From assembly GCF_000718515.1 (NCBI RefSeq), contig NZ_JNZS01000009.1:1-64000 (forward strand): a stretch of 64,000 nt of DNA, written 5' to 3'. Both the position numbers and the translations under genes were made by a program. Shown piece after piece: positions 17,700 through 26,147 of this stretch. Under the pieces are notes generated by a model. That model ran no database searches and had not been told where the DNA came from. It saw nothing but the letters and a program-made list of their open reading frames with translations. The stretch comes from Micromonospora parva (lineage in GTDB: Bacteria > Actinomycetota > Actinomycetes > Mycobacteriales > Micromonosporaceae). Position 1 is the stretch's first letter. Each line of letters begins with the position of its first letter.

Positions 17700-18452
17700 G
17701 GCGGTGGGGCGGCGACGAGCGCGCTCGCGCCCGAGGATCCAGATCGCCTCGACGCCGTCCTTCCAGGTGATCTTCTTGCCCTCTTCCCGGCCGCGCGCCC
17801 GGTAGCTGATCGGCACCTCGTACGGCCGGATCCGGCGACGCAGCAGCTTGCCGGTCACCTCGGCCTCCATGCCGAAGCCGCGCGAGCGCACCTCGAGCGA
17901 CCGGTAGAGCGCCACCGGCATCAGCTTGAAGCAGGTCTCCAGGTCGCCGATGTAGGAGTTGAACAGCACGTTCGCCGCCATCGTGACGCCCTTGTTGCCC
18001 ATCACGTACCAGAAGCTGTAGGCGCTGTGGCTGCCGAAGGTGCGGTTGCCGTAGACCACGGTGGCCCGCCCGTCGAGCACCGGGTCGAGCAGCTTGGGGA
18101 TGTCCTGCGGGTCGTACTCCAGGTCAGCGTCGAGGATGACCATGTAATCGCCCTCGGCGTTGTCGACCGCCGTCTTGATGGCGGCACCCTTGCCGGCGTT
18201 GCGCTGATGGGTGATGACCCGCAGGCGGGCGTCGTCGGCGCGACCGAGGACCTCCCCGGTGCCGTCCCGGCTGCCGTCGTCGACGACGACAAGCTCGACC
18301 TCACAGGGATAGTCAACCGCCAGTGCCTGCTTGAGGGCATCCGCGATGCGTTCTTCCTCGTTGTAGACCGGCATGAGGATCGAGAGCTTCACGGGGATCT
18401 CCACGGTGGCGGCAACACGTCGGCCATAGCCTAGCCTGGTTGGTTTGTTCAT
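17685..18452 (-). CDS. Glycosyltransferase family 2 (dolichyl-phosphate-mannose-synthase-like)
   Basis: The product has 255 residues with a GT-A fold: KLSILMPVYNEEERIADAL, VVVDDGSRDGT, RNAGKGAAIKTAVDNAEGD, then the metal-binding DAD motif (108-110) in VILDADLEYDPQDI. Later motifs include DLETCFKLMP and the C-terminal SYRARGREEGKKITWKDGVEA, which match polyprenyl-phosphate hexose synthases of the DPM1/UgtP-like group. No transmembrane segment is present. It probably loads a sugar onto polyprenyl phosphate at the inner face of the membrane, which the divergent GT-C-like protein could then use. The ATG at 18452 has GGTAGG upstream. It overlaps the end of the transketolase gene. Confidence 0.9.
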   Translation of the reverse strand: MNKPTRLGYGRRVAATVEIPVKLSILMPVYNEEERIADALKQALAVDYPCEVELVVVDDGSRDGTGEVLGRADDARLRVITHQRNAGKGAAIKTAVDNAEGDYMVILDADLEYDPQDIPKLLDPVLDGRATVVYGNRTFGSHSAYSFWYVMGNKGVTMAANVLFNSYIGDLETCFKLMPVALYRSLEVRSRGFGMEAEVTGKLLRRRIRPYEVPISYRARGREEGKKITWKDGVEAIWILGRERARRRPTASAAN

Positions 18453-18497
18453 CACCTACCGCCACTGCGGGGCAGTCGACGTGGCGGGTTCAGATCA

Positions 18498-20741
18498 ATG
18501 GTGTTTACTTCCGCCATGTCGGCTGCCGGCTCCCTGCTCGCGGTGGTTCCCGCCGCCGCGGTGCTCCTGCTCACCGTCGCGGCGAGGCCACGCACGGTGG
18601 GCACCGTGGCACCGCTGCGGCTCGCCGTGGTGAGCGCCGTCCTGCTCGCCGGGGCGTACGCGGTGCTCGTCGTCGAGGTGCTCGGCGCGACCCACGCGCT
18701 GACCCGGCCCGCATTCGCCGTCGCCTGGCTGTTCTTCCTGGTCGCTGCCGCGCTGGCGGCAGGTCTGCGCTGGCGACGGGAGACCCGCCTCGGGCAGTCG
18801 GCGGCCGCCGTACCGCTGGCGGTGCCGGTCGGCGCGGTGGTGTCCGGTGGTGGCTCCGAGGTGTCCGCCCCGACCGCCGAGCGCGGTGAGCCCGCGCCCG
18901 CGCCGCCCCGGGCCGGTCGGGGGCCTGCCGGTCTGCTCGCCGCGGCGGTCGACACCTGGCATACGGCCCGACCGGGCGAGCGGCTCCTCGCCGCCACGAT
19001 CGGCGGGCTGGTCCTGGTGGAGTTGCTGGTCGCGCTGCTGGCCGAGCCGAACAACTTCGACTCGCAGACGTACCACCTGCCGAAGGTGGAGCACTGGGTG
19101 GCCCAGGGTGACCTGGACTTCTGGCCCACGGCTATCCACCGGCAGGTGACCATCCCGCCGGGGGCCGAGTACCTGCTGCTGCACCTGCGCCTGCTCAGCG
19201 GCGGGGACCACCTGTACAACCTGGTGCAGTGGGTGGCCGGGGTGGTCTGCCTCCTGGTGGCCGCACGGATCACCGCTCAGCTCGGCGGTGGCCGGCGGGC
19301 CCAGTTGCTCACCGCGTTCGTGCTGGCGACCACGCCGATGGTGGTGCTCCAGGCGACCAGCACGCAGACCGACCTGGTCTGCGCGGCGTGGGTGGCCTGC
19401 GCGGCGACCCTGGCGCTGGACGGGCTGCGTCGACGGACCGGCTGGGGCACGCTGCTCGGGCTGGGGGCGGCTACCGGGCTGACCGCGGTGACGAAGACCA
19501 GCGGCCTGATCGCTGTCGGTCCGCTGCTGGTGCTCTGGGGGTTGGCCCAGCTACGGCTGGCCCGCACCGGGAGCGCGGCGGCGACCGAGCCGGCGGTGGG
19601 GAGCGCGGCTCGGCGGTCCCGGCCGCTCGGCGGGCTGGCCCGCACGGTCGGCGGTTCGGTGCTGATCCTGGTGGTCGCGGCCGTGGTGGTCGGCCCGTTC
19701 CTGGCCCGGGTGACAGTCGAGTTCGGCCACCCGCTGGGGCCACCCCGGCTGCGCGAGTCGATCCCGATGGAGCGGCACGACCCGGCGTCGGTGGTGGTCA
19801 ACGCGCTGCGGATCGGGCACACCGCGTTCGACACGCCGCTGGCGCCGCTGCGCCGGGCCGGGGCCGAAGTGATCATCAGTGGTGCCGAGGCGATCGGGGT
19901 CGATCCGCAGGACCGTGCAATCACCTTCGGCCGGGAACTCTTCCCGGAGCCGGCCTGGTACCCGGACGAGGACCGGGTGGCGTTTCCGCTGGCCGGGGTG
20001 TTGGCGGTGATCGGCGCGGTGATCGCGCTCGGCCGGCCACGGCAGATCGCCCCCGAGCGGGCCGGGTCGCTGCGGGCGTACGCGGTGGTGGTGCTGACCG
20101 CCGTGCTGCTGCACACCGCGATGATCAAGTGGCAGCCGTGGGGCAACCGGCTGCTGCTCTACGCCGTGGTGCTCGCCGTGCCCCTCGCCGGCCTCTGGTT
20201 GGACGCGCTCTTCCGCCGCCGCTCGGACGACCCCGCACCAGCGGCTGCCGGCGGCGCGTCGGTGGGCGGTCGGGGACGTCGTTCGGTGGCCACCGTGGCT
20301 GCGGTCACCGTGCTCGCCACCTCGGCGTTGGCCGGAGTGCTCGCGCTGTCGTACGGCTTCCCGCGCCGGCTGGTCGGTGCGGGCTCGGTCTTCACCACCT
20401 CGGACTGGGACACCCGGTTCCTGCGCCGACCGCAGTGGGCCGACGAGTTCCGCTGGGCGGCGACAGCGGTCCGGGACAGCGGTGCGCGCCGGATCGGGTT
20501 GGTGCAGCAGAACGACAACTGGGAGTACCCGTGGTGGCTGCTGCTGCGGCAGCCCGACGGCGGCTCGCCTGAGCTGGTGGCGTTGCAGTCGGTGCTGCCG
20601 GAACGACCGCCGGCAGATCCCGCCTCGGTCGACGCGATCGTCTGCACCGGCGGCAAGGCGGCCTGCGCCAAGCTCGTTCCGGCCGGCTGGCGGCTGGAGT
20701 TCCGCGGCTACGTCGGCTACGCGCTGCCGCCGGGCCGCTGA
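18498..20741 (+). CDS. Large polytopic membrane glycosyltransferase, GT39/ArnT-like (GT-C)
   Basis: The 747-residue protein has about twelve transmembrane segments and a soluble C-terminal domain (about 620-747). After two N-terminal segments and a Pro/Gly-rich linker comes EPNNFDSQTYHLPKVEHWVAQGDLDFWPT, whose acidic D-S-x-x-Y-H-x-P pattern is the catalytic first-loop signature of GT-C enzymes that use polyprenyl-phosphate sugars. It is followed by many Leu/Ala-rich helices. It starts 45 bp from the divergent GT2, so the pair plausibly makes and uses the same lipid-linked sugar at the outer membrane face. An ATG at 18516 is an alternative start. The acceptor is unknown. Confidence 0.78.
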   Translation: MVFTSAMSAAGSLLAVVPAAAVLLLTVAARPRTVGTVAPLRLAVVSAVLLAGAYAVLVVEVLGATHALTRPAFAVAWLFFLVAAALAAGLRWRRETRLGQSAAAVPLAVPVGAVVSGGGSEVSAPTAERGEPAPAPPRAGRGPAGLLAAAVDTWHTARPGERLLAATIGGLVLVELLVALLAEPNNFDSQTYHLPKVEHWVAQGDLDFWPTAIHRQVTIPPGAEYLLLHLRLLSGGDHLYNLVQWVAGVVCLLVAARITAQLGGGRRAQLLTAFVLATTPMVVLQATSTQTDLVCAAWVACAATLALDGLRRRTGWGTLLGLGAATGLTAVTKTSGLIAVGPLLVLWGLAQLRLARTGSAAATEPAVGSAARRSRPLGGLARTVGGSVLILVVAAVVVGPFLARVTVEFGHPLGPPRLRESIPMERHDPASVVVNALRIGHTAFDTPLAPLRRAGAEVIISGAEAIGVDPQDRAITFGRELFPEPAWYPDEDRVAFPLAGVLAVIGAVIALGRPRQIAPERAGSLRAYAVVVLTAVLLHTAMIKWQPWGNRLLLYAVVLAVPLAGLWLDALFRRRSDDPAPAAAGGASVGGRGRRSVATVAAVTVLATSALAGVLALSYGFPRRLVGAGSVFTTSDWDTRFLRRPQWADEFRWAATAVRDSGARRIGLVQQNDNWEYPWWLLLRQPDGGSPELVALQSVLPERPPADPASVDAIVCTGGKAACAKLVPAGWRLEFRGYVGYALPPGR

Positions 20742-20934
20742 GCGGGACGACCGACCGGACGCCGCCGGGTCCGGAGCCCGGTGCCGTCGACCTCGGACGG
20801 TCCGCCCCGGCGGCCAGGAACGGACCAGCACGGCCACCGAACCGCCGGACCAGAGGCCCGGATAGTCCGATCCGGGCGGTTCTGCATCCCGCGCGCAAGG
20901 ATCCGAAGCGCATTCACATCTGTTGATCCGCACG

Positions 20935-20950
20935 TTACCGTCTGGTAACT
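20935..20950. promoter_or_regulatory. Inverted repeat in the promoter region of an SGNH exoenzyme
   Basis: GTTACC-GTCT-GGTAAC has perfect 6-bp arms, 39 bp upstream of the start at 20990, in an otherwise featureless 248-bp intergenic region. It may be an operator; no family assigned. Confidence 0.35.
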
Positions 20951-20989
20951 CAATCGACGTCCCGCGATTGAGCCGAAAGGAGTGCGTCG

Positions 20990-22591
20990 ATGCCTGCAAT
21001 CCCCGCCAGGCCCGAACGCGCGACCCGACGACGGGCCATCACCGTCGCCGTCGCCGTCGCCGCTCTCGTGCTACCGATGCTCGCCGGACCGGCCACCCCC
21101 GCCAGTGCCGCCGACCGACCGACCGTCCAACCACTCCCCGCCAACCTCGAAGCCATCCGGGCCGCCGAGGCGACCGCCCTCTACGGCAGCCCCGCGATCC
21201 GCCCGATCGAACAACGCCGAACCGCGTTGATCACCATGGGTGACAGCGAGATCTCCGGTGAGGGGGTCGGCAACTACGTCCCCGGCACCCACCAGGACGG
21301 CAACTGGTGCGACCGCTCGTACGACCAGGCGGTGTTCCGCACCGGCATCACCTCGGACGCGCAGTACAACATCGCCTGCTCCGGTGCCACCCCCTGGAAC
21401 CTGATCGCCGGCGGCCCCACCCAGCACAACGAACTGAACCAGGGCGACTACCTGGGCATCAAGGCGCGCAACACGCACGTGAAGCTGATCTGGGTGGTGG
21501 TCGGCGCGAACGGTGACGGCACCATCCAGTTCGGTCCGGTCGCCACCGACTGCGCCGTCCGCAGGGTGTTCTTCCAGGGCGCCTGCTACCCCACCTACAC
21601 CGACCAGTGGACGATCCGCACCGACGGCAGCCGACAGGCGGTGGAGTCGGCGCTCACCGACATCCGGCAGACCATGACCAAGGCCGGCTACCTGCGCTCG
21701 GACTACGAGCTGGTGCTGATGTCGTACCCGAGCCCCGGCAGCCCCGACGTCGAGGACAACCCCAACTTCCCCGGCTGGTACGCCGGCGGCTGCCTGCTCT
21801 ACCTGGCCGACGCGGCGTTCGCCCGGAACAAGGCGGTGCCGATGTTCGAGTCGGCGCTGCGGTCGGCCGCGGCGAACACCGGCACCCGCTACCTGGACGC
21901 CAGCCGGCTCTTCCACGGGCACGAGGTGTGCACCGACAACACGTCGGTACGCGGCCTGTACATCGAGGTCGGCATCTGGAACGAGAACGCCGCCCGCCAG
22001 TCGTTCCACCCCAACGCCCGTGGGCACGGCATGTTCGCCCAGTGCATCACCCAGTTCTGGAACTCCGGGCAGACGCGGGCCAGCTGCGTCGACCCGGCCA
22101 GCACCGGCAGTGGTGTGCTCTACCCGGGGCTGCTGGAGTTCAAGCAGTTGCGCAACCTCGCCACCGGCACCTGCGTCGACGGCAAGGGCTACGACTCCCG
22201 CAACGGCACCGTGCAGCAGCCGTACTCCTGCCACGGCGGGCGCAACCAGGGCTTCTGGTACGACTCGACCCGGCGGTCCCTGCACTCGGAGCTGTCCCAC
22301 GACCGGTGCCTGGACGTCGCCAACAGCTCGATGACCGCCGGCACCGCCGTCAACATCTACGACTGCAACGGCACCGGCGCGCAGCAGTTCGTCTTCTCCG
22401 GCAACCAGATCAGGCCGGCCGCCGCGAGCAACCTCTGCGTGGCGTTCGACAACCCGTTGCTGGGCAGCTCCCGCCTGCGGTTGGCGACCTGCTCCAGCAG
22501 CACCCGACAGCAGTGGTCGTTCGAAGCCCGTACCGCCGCGAACCCGGTCGGCTACGGACACGACGACTTCATCGGCTCCCGCGTCTACTGA
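20990..22591 (+). CDS. Secreted SGNH hydrolase with C-terminal ricin-B lectin domain
   Basis: The product has 533 residues, with ATG after AAAGGAG. A signal peptide (RRRAITVAVAVAALVLPML, cleavage near ASA at 40) precedes an SGNH domain with block I MGDSEISGEG (nucleophile Ser86), block III-like VVGANGDG (171-178) and catalytic His340 in SFHPNARGHG. Several Cys pairs suggest an oxidatively folded extracellular enzyme. Residues 380-515 are a ricin-B trefoil with repeated CHGGRNQ, CLDV and QQW-type motifs. The GDSE variant and size resemble actinobacterial secreted lipase/esterases rather than the smaller CE3-like paralogue at 894-2006. Substrate may be a polysaccharide ester or a lipid. It ends at a strong terminator. 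Confidence 0.9.
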   Translation: MPAIPARPERATRRRAITVAVAVAALVLPMLAGPATPASAADRPTVQPLPANLEAIRAAEATALYGSPAIRPIEQRRTALITMGDSEISGEGVGNYVPGTHQDGNWCDRSYDQAVFRTGITSDAQYNIACSGATPWNLIAGGPTQHNELNQGDYLGIKARNTHVKLIWVVVGANGDGTIQFGPVATDCAVRRVFFQGACYPTYTDQWTIRTDGSRQAVESALTDIRQTMTKAGYLRSDYELVLMSYPSPGSPDVEDNPNFPGWYAGGCLLYLADAAFARNKAVPMFESALRSAAANTGTRYLDASRLFHGHEVCTDNTSVRGLYIEVGIWNENAARQSFHPNARGHGMFAQCITQFWNSGQTRASCVDPASTGSGVLYPGLLEFKQLRNLATGTCVDGKGYDSRNGTVQQPYSCHGGRNQGFWYDSTRRSLHSELSHDRCLDVANSSMTAGTAVNIYDCNGTGAQQFVFSGNQIRPAAASNLCVAFDNPLLGSSRLRLATCSSSTRQQWSFEARTAANPVGYGHDDFIGSRVY

Positions 22592-22598
22592 GTGGGGG

Positions 22599-22628
22599 CA
22601 GGGGCCCTGGCGTCGACCAGGGCCCCTG
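22599..22628. terminator. Bidirectional terminator
   Basis: Perfect 12-bp arms CAGGGGCCCTGG (22599-22610) and complement (22617-22628) flank a 6-nt loop, between the convergent SGNH hydrolase and lipoprotein genes. Confidence 0.8.
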
Positions 22629-22631
22629 CGC

Positions 22632-23231
22632 TCACTTGGCGCGGGGAACGAGGATCAGCCGGGCCACGCCCTTGTCGCCGTCCTTGGCGCCGGCGACGCC
22701 GAGCGTCGCGCCGACTTTGACCTCGCTCGGCTGCACGGTGGCCCGCCGCTCGACGACCCGCAGGTCATCGCCGAAGGTCCAGGTCATCGTGAAGCCGTCG
22801 GAGGACTTGACGGTCATCGAGTCGCCGTCGATCGCCGTCACCTCACCGCGCTGCACGGCGACGGTCCGCGTACCGCCGTCCTTCGTCTTCACCACCGCCT
22901 CACCGTGCAGGGTGTTCTTCCGCAGCAGCACGCGGGCCTGGCGCCGCTTGCGCCACTCCTCGCCGCGCTTCTCCCGGCCCTTCTCCTGGGCGGCGGGGGA
23001 TCCGCCCGGCGTCGGGGTGGCCGGTGCGGCGACGGTCAGTACGTCCAGGTCGTCGGCGTCGAAGCCCATCGCGGTCAGCGCCTGACCCTCGACTCCCATG
23101 GCGGCGGCGACCTCGACGGCGGTGTCCCGGGCGGGCTGGCTGGCCACCTCGGCCGCGCCGCAGCCGCTGACGCCGAGCGCGACCGCCGCGAGCAGTGCCG
23201 TGGTGCCGGTGGCGATACCCCAACGTGGCAT
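22632..23231 (-). CDS. Secreted lipoprotein of unknown function
   Basis: The product has 199 residues. ATG at 23231 is preferred over an upstream in-frame start because GAGGGAGAG precedes it and the signal peptide then starts correctly. MPRWGIATGTTALLAAVALGVSGC carries a lipobox (VSGC), so it is lipid-anchored outside the membrane. The centre is charged and Lys/Arg/Glu-rich (EKGREKRGEEWRKRRQARVLL). The C-terminal 100 residues form repeated beta strands (GEAVVKTKDGGTRTVAVQRGEVTAIDGDSMTVKSSDG) like DUF5666-type OB domains. It is the third gene of a run with a response regulator and a sensor kinase, so it may be their target or accessory sensor. Confidence 0.78.
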   Translation of the reverse strand: MPRWGIATGTTALLAAVALGVSGCGAAEVASQPARDTAVEVAAAMGVEGQALTAMGFDADDLDVLTVAAPATPTPGGSPAAQEKGREKRGEEWRKRRQARVLLRKNTLHGEAVVKTKDGGTRTVAVQRGEVTAIDGDSMTVKSSDGFTMTWTFGDDLRVVERRATVQPSEVKVGATLGVAGAKDGDKGVARLILVPRAK

Positions 23232-23287
23232 GACTCTCCCTCTCGTCAGTGGAGCCCTCAGCCTTCCTGGGAACGACGAGCGGAGCG

Positions 23288-24754
23288 TCAAGCCGATGTT
23301 CGGGTCAGGTAAGGATCACCGGGCAGCCGGACCGTGAAGGCGGCACCGCCCTCCGGCGCGTGCCCCGCGGTGATCTCCCCGCCCAACCGGCGGACCAGCC
23401 CGGCGGCCAGCGCCAACCCCAGGCCGCTGCCCACCTTGCGCACGCCCCGGTACCGCTCGTGCAGCGCACCGCGTTCGAAGGCCACCGCCAGGTCGTCGTC
23501 GGTGAAGCCCGGCCCGCCGTCGCGGACCTCGAACACGCCGCCGTGCGCCGGGTCCGCGCCGGCCGACCGGACCGCGAGCACCACCGGCGACCCCGGGGGT
23601 ACGACCCGCAGCGCGTTCTCCAGCAACCCGTCCAGCACCTGCCGGATCCTCCCCGGATCGGTGTACCCGGGCACCGGCCGACCTGGCGTCTCCACCCGGA
23701 ACGGCACGCCCACCGCCGCGCACCGACCGGACCAGGTCGGCTCCGCGTCCACTGCCAACTGGGTCAGGTCCACCGGCACCGGTTCAAGGGGGAAGTCGGC
23801 GGCCTCCAGCCGGGCCAGCGCCAGCAGATCACCGATCAACCGGTCCAGGTGCTGCGCCTCGGCCAGCACCGTCCGGCCGGTGTCCACCGTGTCGTCGGCA
23901 CCGAGCACCCCGTCGGCGAGCGCCTCGGCGTACCCCCGGATCGCTGTCAGCGGGGTGCGCAGCTCGTGCGAGACGGAGAGCAGGAACTCCCGCTGCCGGC
24001 CCTCACTGGTGGCCAGCGCGGCAGCCAGCCCGTTCAACGCCTCGGCCAGGTCGGCGACCTCGTCCGGCGGCTCGACCGGCACCCGGACGGCGCGGTCACC
24101 CGCACGCAGCCGGGCGGCGGCGGTGGCCGCGACACGGATCGGCCGGGCCAGCCGGCGGGCCAGCAGCAGCCCGGCCACCACACCGGCGGTCAACCCGGCC
24201 AGCAGCGGCAACCAGAGACTGAGCAGCACGCGCGCCCACAGCCCGGTGGCCAACGGGCGGGAGAGCACCACCCCGTTGCCGCCGGCCAGCGCCCGACCCT
24301 CGACCAGTGCCCACTCACCGTTGACCGAACGGCGAGCCGACACGTTGCGGCCCTGCCCGATCCGCTGCACCACCCGGGGAGGCAGGCCCGGCCGGTCGGC
24401 GGCACCGCGCCTGATCAGGTACGCGTCGATGCCCTGGTCGCGCAGTTGCTGGATGAGCCGTTCCTCGTCGGCGCTGCGACCCCGGTCCAGGCGGGTCCGC
24501 AGCACCTCGGCGGCGAGCCGGGCCTGGGCGGCGAGCGCCTCCTGCTCGCCCCGCTGCACGCCACGGATCGCCAACGGCACCGCCACGATGGCGGTGACCA
24601 GCACCGACACCAGCGCCACCGCACAGGTGACGAGCACCGCGCGGGCGGTCAGCGTACGGCCGAACCGGCCTCGTCGCGGTGCAGCGGGTGGGGTAGCGCC
24701 GACCACCGGCAGGGCCATGGTCGGCGACTCGACGTGCCCGGGGTGATCACGCAT
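23288..24754 (-). CDS. Membrane sensor histidine kinase
   Basis: The 488-residue HisKA kinase has a transmembrane segment at about 36-64, an extracytoplasmic loop of about 110 residues, a second segment at 176-200, a HAMP linker (200-252), the H box SVSHELRTPLTAIRGY (His263) and an HATPase domain with N box LENALRVV and G boxes DGGPGF and GSGLGLALA. The start ATG overlaps the response-regulator gene by 8 bp, so the two are translationally coupled. It should phosphorylate that regulator in response to an unidentified extracellular signal. An ATG 12 codons downstream is an alternative start. Confidence 0.93.
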   Translation of the reverse strand: MRDHPGHVESPTMALPVVGATPPAAPRRGRFGRTLTARAVLVTCAVALVSVLVTAIVAVPLAIRGVQRGEQEALAAQARLAAEVLRTRLDRGRSADEERLIQQLRDQGIDAYLIRRGAADRPGLPPRVVQRIGQGRNVSARRSVNGEWALVEGRALAGGNGVVLSRPLATGLWARVLLSLWLPLLAGLTAGVVAGLLLARRLARPIRVAATAAARLRAGDRAVRVPVEPPDEVADLAEALNGLAAALATSEGRQREFLLSVSHELRTPLTAIRGYAEALADGVLGADDTVDTGRTVLAEAQHLDRLIGDLLALARLEAADFPLEPVPVDLTQLAVDAEPTWSGRCAAVGVPFRVETPGRPVPGYTDPGRIRQVLDGLLENALRVVPPGSPVVLAVRSAGADPAHGGVFEVRDGGPGFTDDDLAVAFERGALHERYRGVRKVGSGLGLALAAGLVRRLGGEITAGHAPEGGAAFTVRLPGDPYLTRTSA

Positions 24755-25439
24755 CGACCGCGTACCCCACCCCGCGATGGGTGCGGATCACGCTGGCCGG
24801 CCCGAGCTTCGCGCGTACCTGGGCGACGTGCACGTCCACCGTCCGGGTGCCGGCGTGCGCCGCGTACCCCCAGACCCCGGCCAGCAGCTCCTCCCGGGTG
24901 AAGACCCGGCCGGGCCGGGCCATCAGGTGGGCGAGCAGGTCGAACTCGGTGGAGGTGAGCTGCACCGGGGCGCCGGCGGCGGTGACCGTACGGCGGGCCG
25001 GGTCGAGCGTCACCGGGCCGACGACACGTGCCCGGTTCGCGGCCTCCGGGCCACCGGCGGTCCGGCGCAGCACGGCGCGCACCCGGGCGACCAGCTCCCG
25101 CGGGCTGAACGGCTTGGTGACGTAGTCGTCGGCACCCAACTCCAGGCCGATGATCCGGTCCACCTCGTCGTCCCGGGCGGTGAGGAAGATGACCGGAGTC
25201 CAGTCGCCGGCCTCGCGCAGCCGGCGGCAGATCTCGGTGCCGGGGAGGCCCGGCAGCGCGATGTCCAGCACGCAGGCCACCGGACGCAACCGGCGGGCCG
25301 CGCTCAGACCGGCCTCGCCGTCACGTTCCAGGTGGACGCCGAACCCGTCCCGGGTGAGGTAGAGCCGGACCAGGTCGGCGATGGCCGGCTCGTCCTCCAC
25401 GACGAGGACGAGCCCGCGATGCGGCGTTTCGGCGGTCAC
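24747..25439 (-). CDS. OmpR/PhoB-family response regulator
   Basis: The 230-residue regulator has a receiver domain with phospho-acceptor Asp59 (CVLDIALPG), acidic pocket VVEDE, Thr in FLTARDD and Lys in VTKPFSPREL. A winged-helix DNA-binding domain follows (about 130-228: LTSTEFDLLAHLMARPGRVFTREELLAGVWG...RTVDVHVAQVRAKLG). It is the first gene of the operon with the kinase and the lipoprotein. The GTG start at 25439 has no strong ribosome binding site. Target genes are unknown. Confidence 0.94.
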   Translation of the reverse strand: MTAETPHRGLVLVVEDEPAIADLVRLYLTRDGFGVHLERDGEAGLSAARRLRPVACVLDIALPGLPGTEICRRLREAGDWTPVIFLTARDDEVDRIIGLELGADDYVTKPFSPRELVARVRAVLRRTAGGPEAANRARVVGPVTLDPARRTVTAAGAPVQLTSTEFDLLAHLMARPGRVFTREELLAGVWGYAAHAGTRTVDVHVAQVRAKLGPASVIRTHRGVGYAVDA

Positions 25440-25529
25440 CGGCCCATGATTGCCGACCCGGTGGGCCGGGTGCGATCGGTGCGTGTTCGAGTTCGGTAAA
25501 GGCGGTGCGAAGCCCGACGGGGCGTCAGC

Positions 25530-26036
25530 TCACCAGGACGGAGCGAACATCCCGGGCCGCGCGGCGGCCGGCGTGTCACCGATGCTGGCGACGACCCGCG
25601 CGCCGGTTGGCCGCAGGCGGGTCCGGAACGCCTGGTTGAGCAACGCGTCGAGCTGCCAGACCTGCTTCGGGTGGCTGGTCCGGATCAGGAACCGCTCACG
25701 GATCCCGTCGATCGCGGTGGCCGCCATCTCGACCGACTGCAACCGCGGGTCCGGGCTCCAGGTGACGTTGCTCAGCTCGCGGAGCTCGGTGTTGAGGTGC
25801 AGGCGCAGTCGGTGCAGGAGGCGGGTCTGCTGGGTCACCACCAGTCGGCGGTGCGTGAGCAGCAACAGGTAGTCGCCGGTGACCGGGCGGTCGGGGCGGC
25901 TGCAACGGGTGACCAGGATGGTGGCGTCACCGGAGCCGACGCAGCGGCGGAAGACCGGCATGTGCCGGCTCACCGTCTGCACGGCCAGGCCAGCCTCGGC
26001 GGCGGCCGGAAGGAACGTTCGGGAGAAGACGTCCAT
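25530..26036 (-). CDS. Hypothetical protein, PH-like fold possible
   Basis: The product has 168 residues from ATG 26036 (GGGCAGG upstream); a GTG at 26099 would add 21 residues but lies beyond a Crp-like site. The sequence (GDYLLLLTHRRLVVTQQTRLLHRLRLHLNTELRELSNVTWSPDPRLQSVEMAATAIDG) alternates strands like proteins that control a transcription-factor or PH-like beta barrel. It ends with a helix, HPKQVWQLDALLNQAFR, which also occurs at the end of PH domains. No signal peptide or membrane segment. No family recognised with confidence. Confidence 0.6.
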   Translation of the reverse strand: MDVFSRTFLPAAAEAGLAVQTVSRHMPVFRRCVGSGDATILVTRCSRPDRPVTGDYLLLLTHRRLVVTQQTRLLHRLRLHLNTELRELSNVTWSPDPRLQSVEMAATAIDGIRERFLIRTSHPKQVWQLDALLNQAFRTRLRPTGARVVASIGDTPAAARPGMFAPSW

Positions 26037-26063
26037 GACCTGCCCAACGACGTCCCCAGCGGG

Positions 26064-26077
26064 GTGACGTGGGTCAC
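26064..26077. promoter_or_regulatory. Crp-like operator
   Basis: GTGACGTGGGTCAC fits the streptomycete Crp motif GTG-N6-GNCAC with symmetric GTGAC/GTCAC arms. It lies 28 bp upstream of the start chosen for the hypothetical gene at 26036, close enough to block its promoter. A second such site precedes the symporter operon at 53880. Confidence 0.5.
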
Positions 26078-26147
26078 GGAGCTTTTTTGGAAGTTCCACG
26101 CCGCCAGTCGCACTGCCTGTCCGATTTTCGACTCGGACGGGTAGTGG

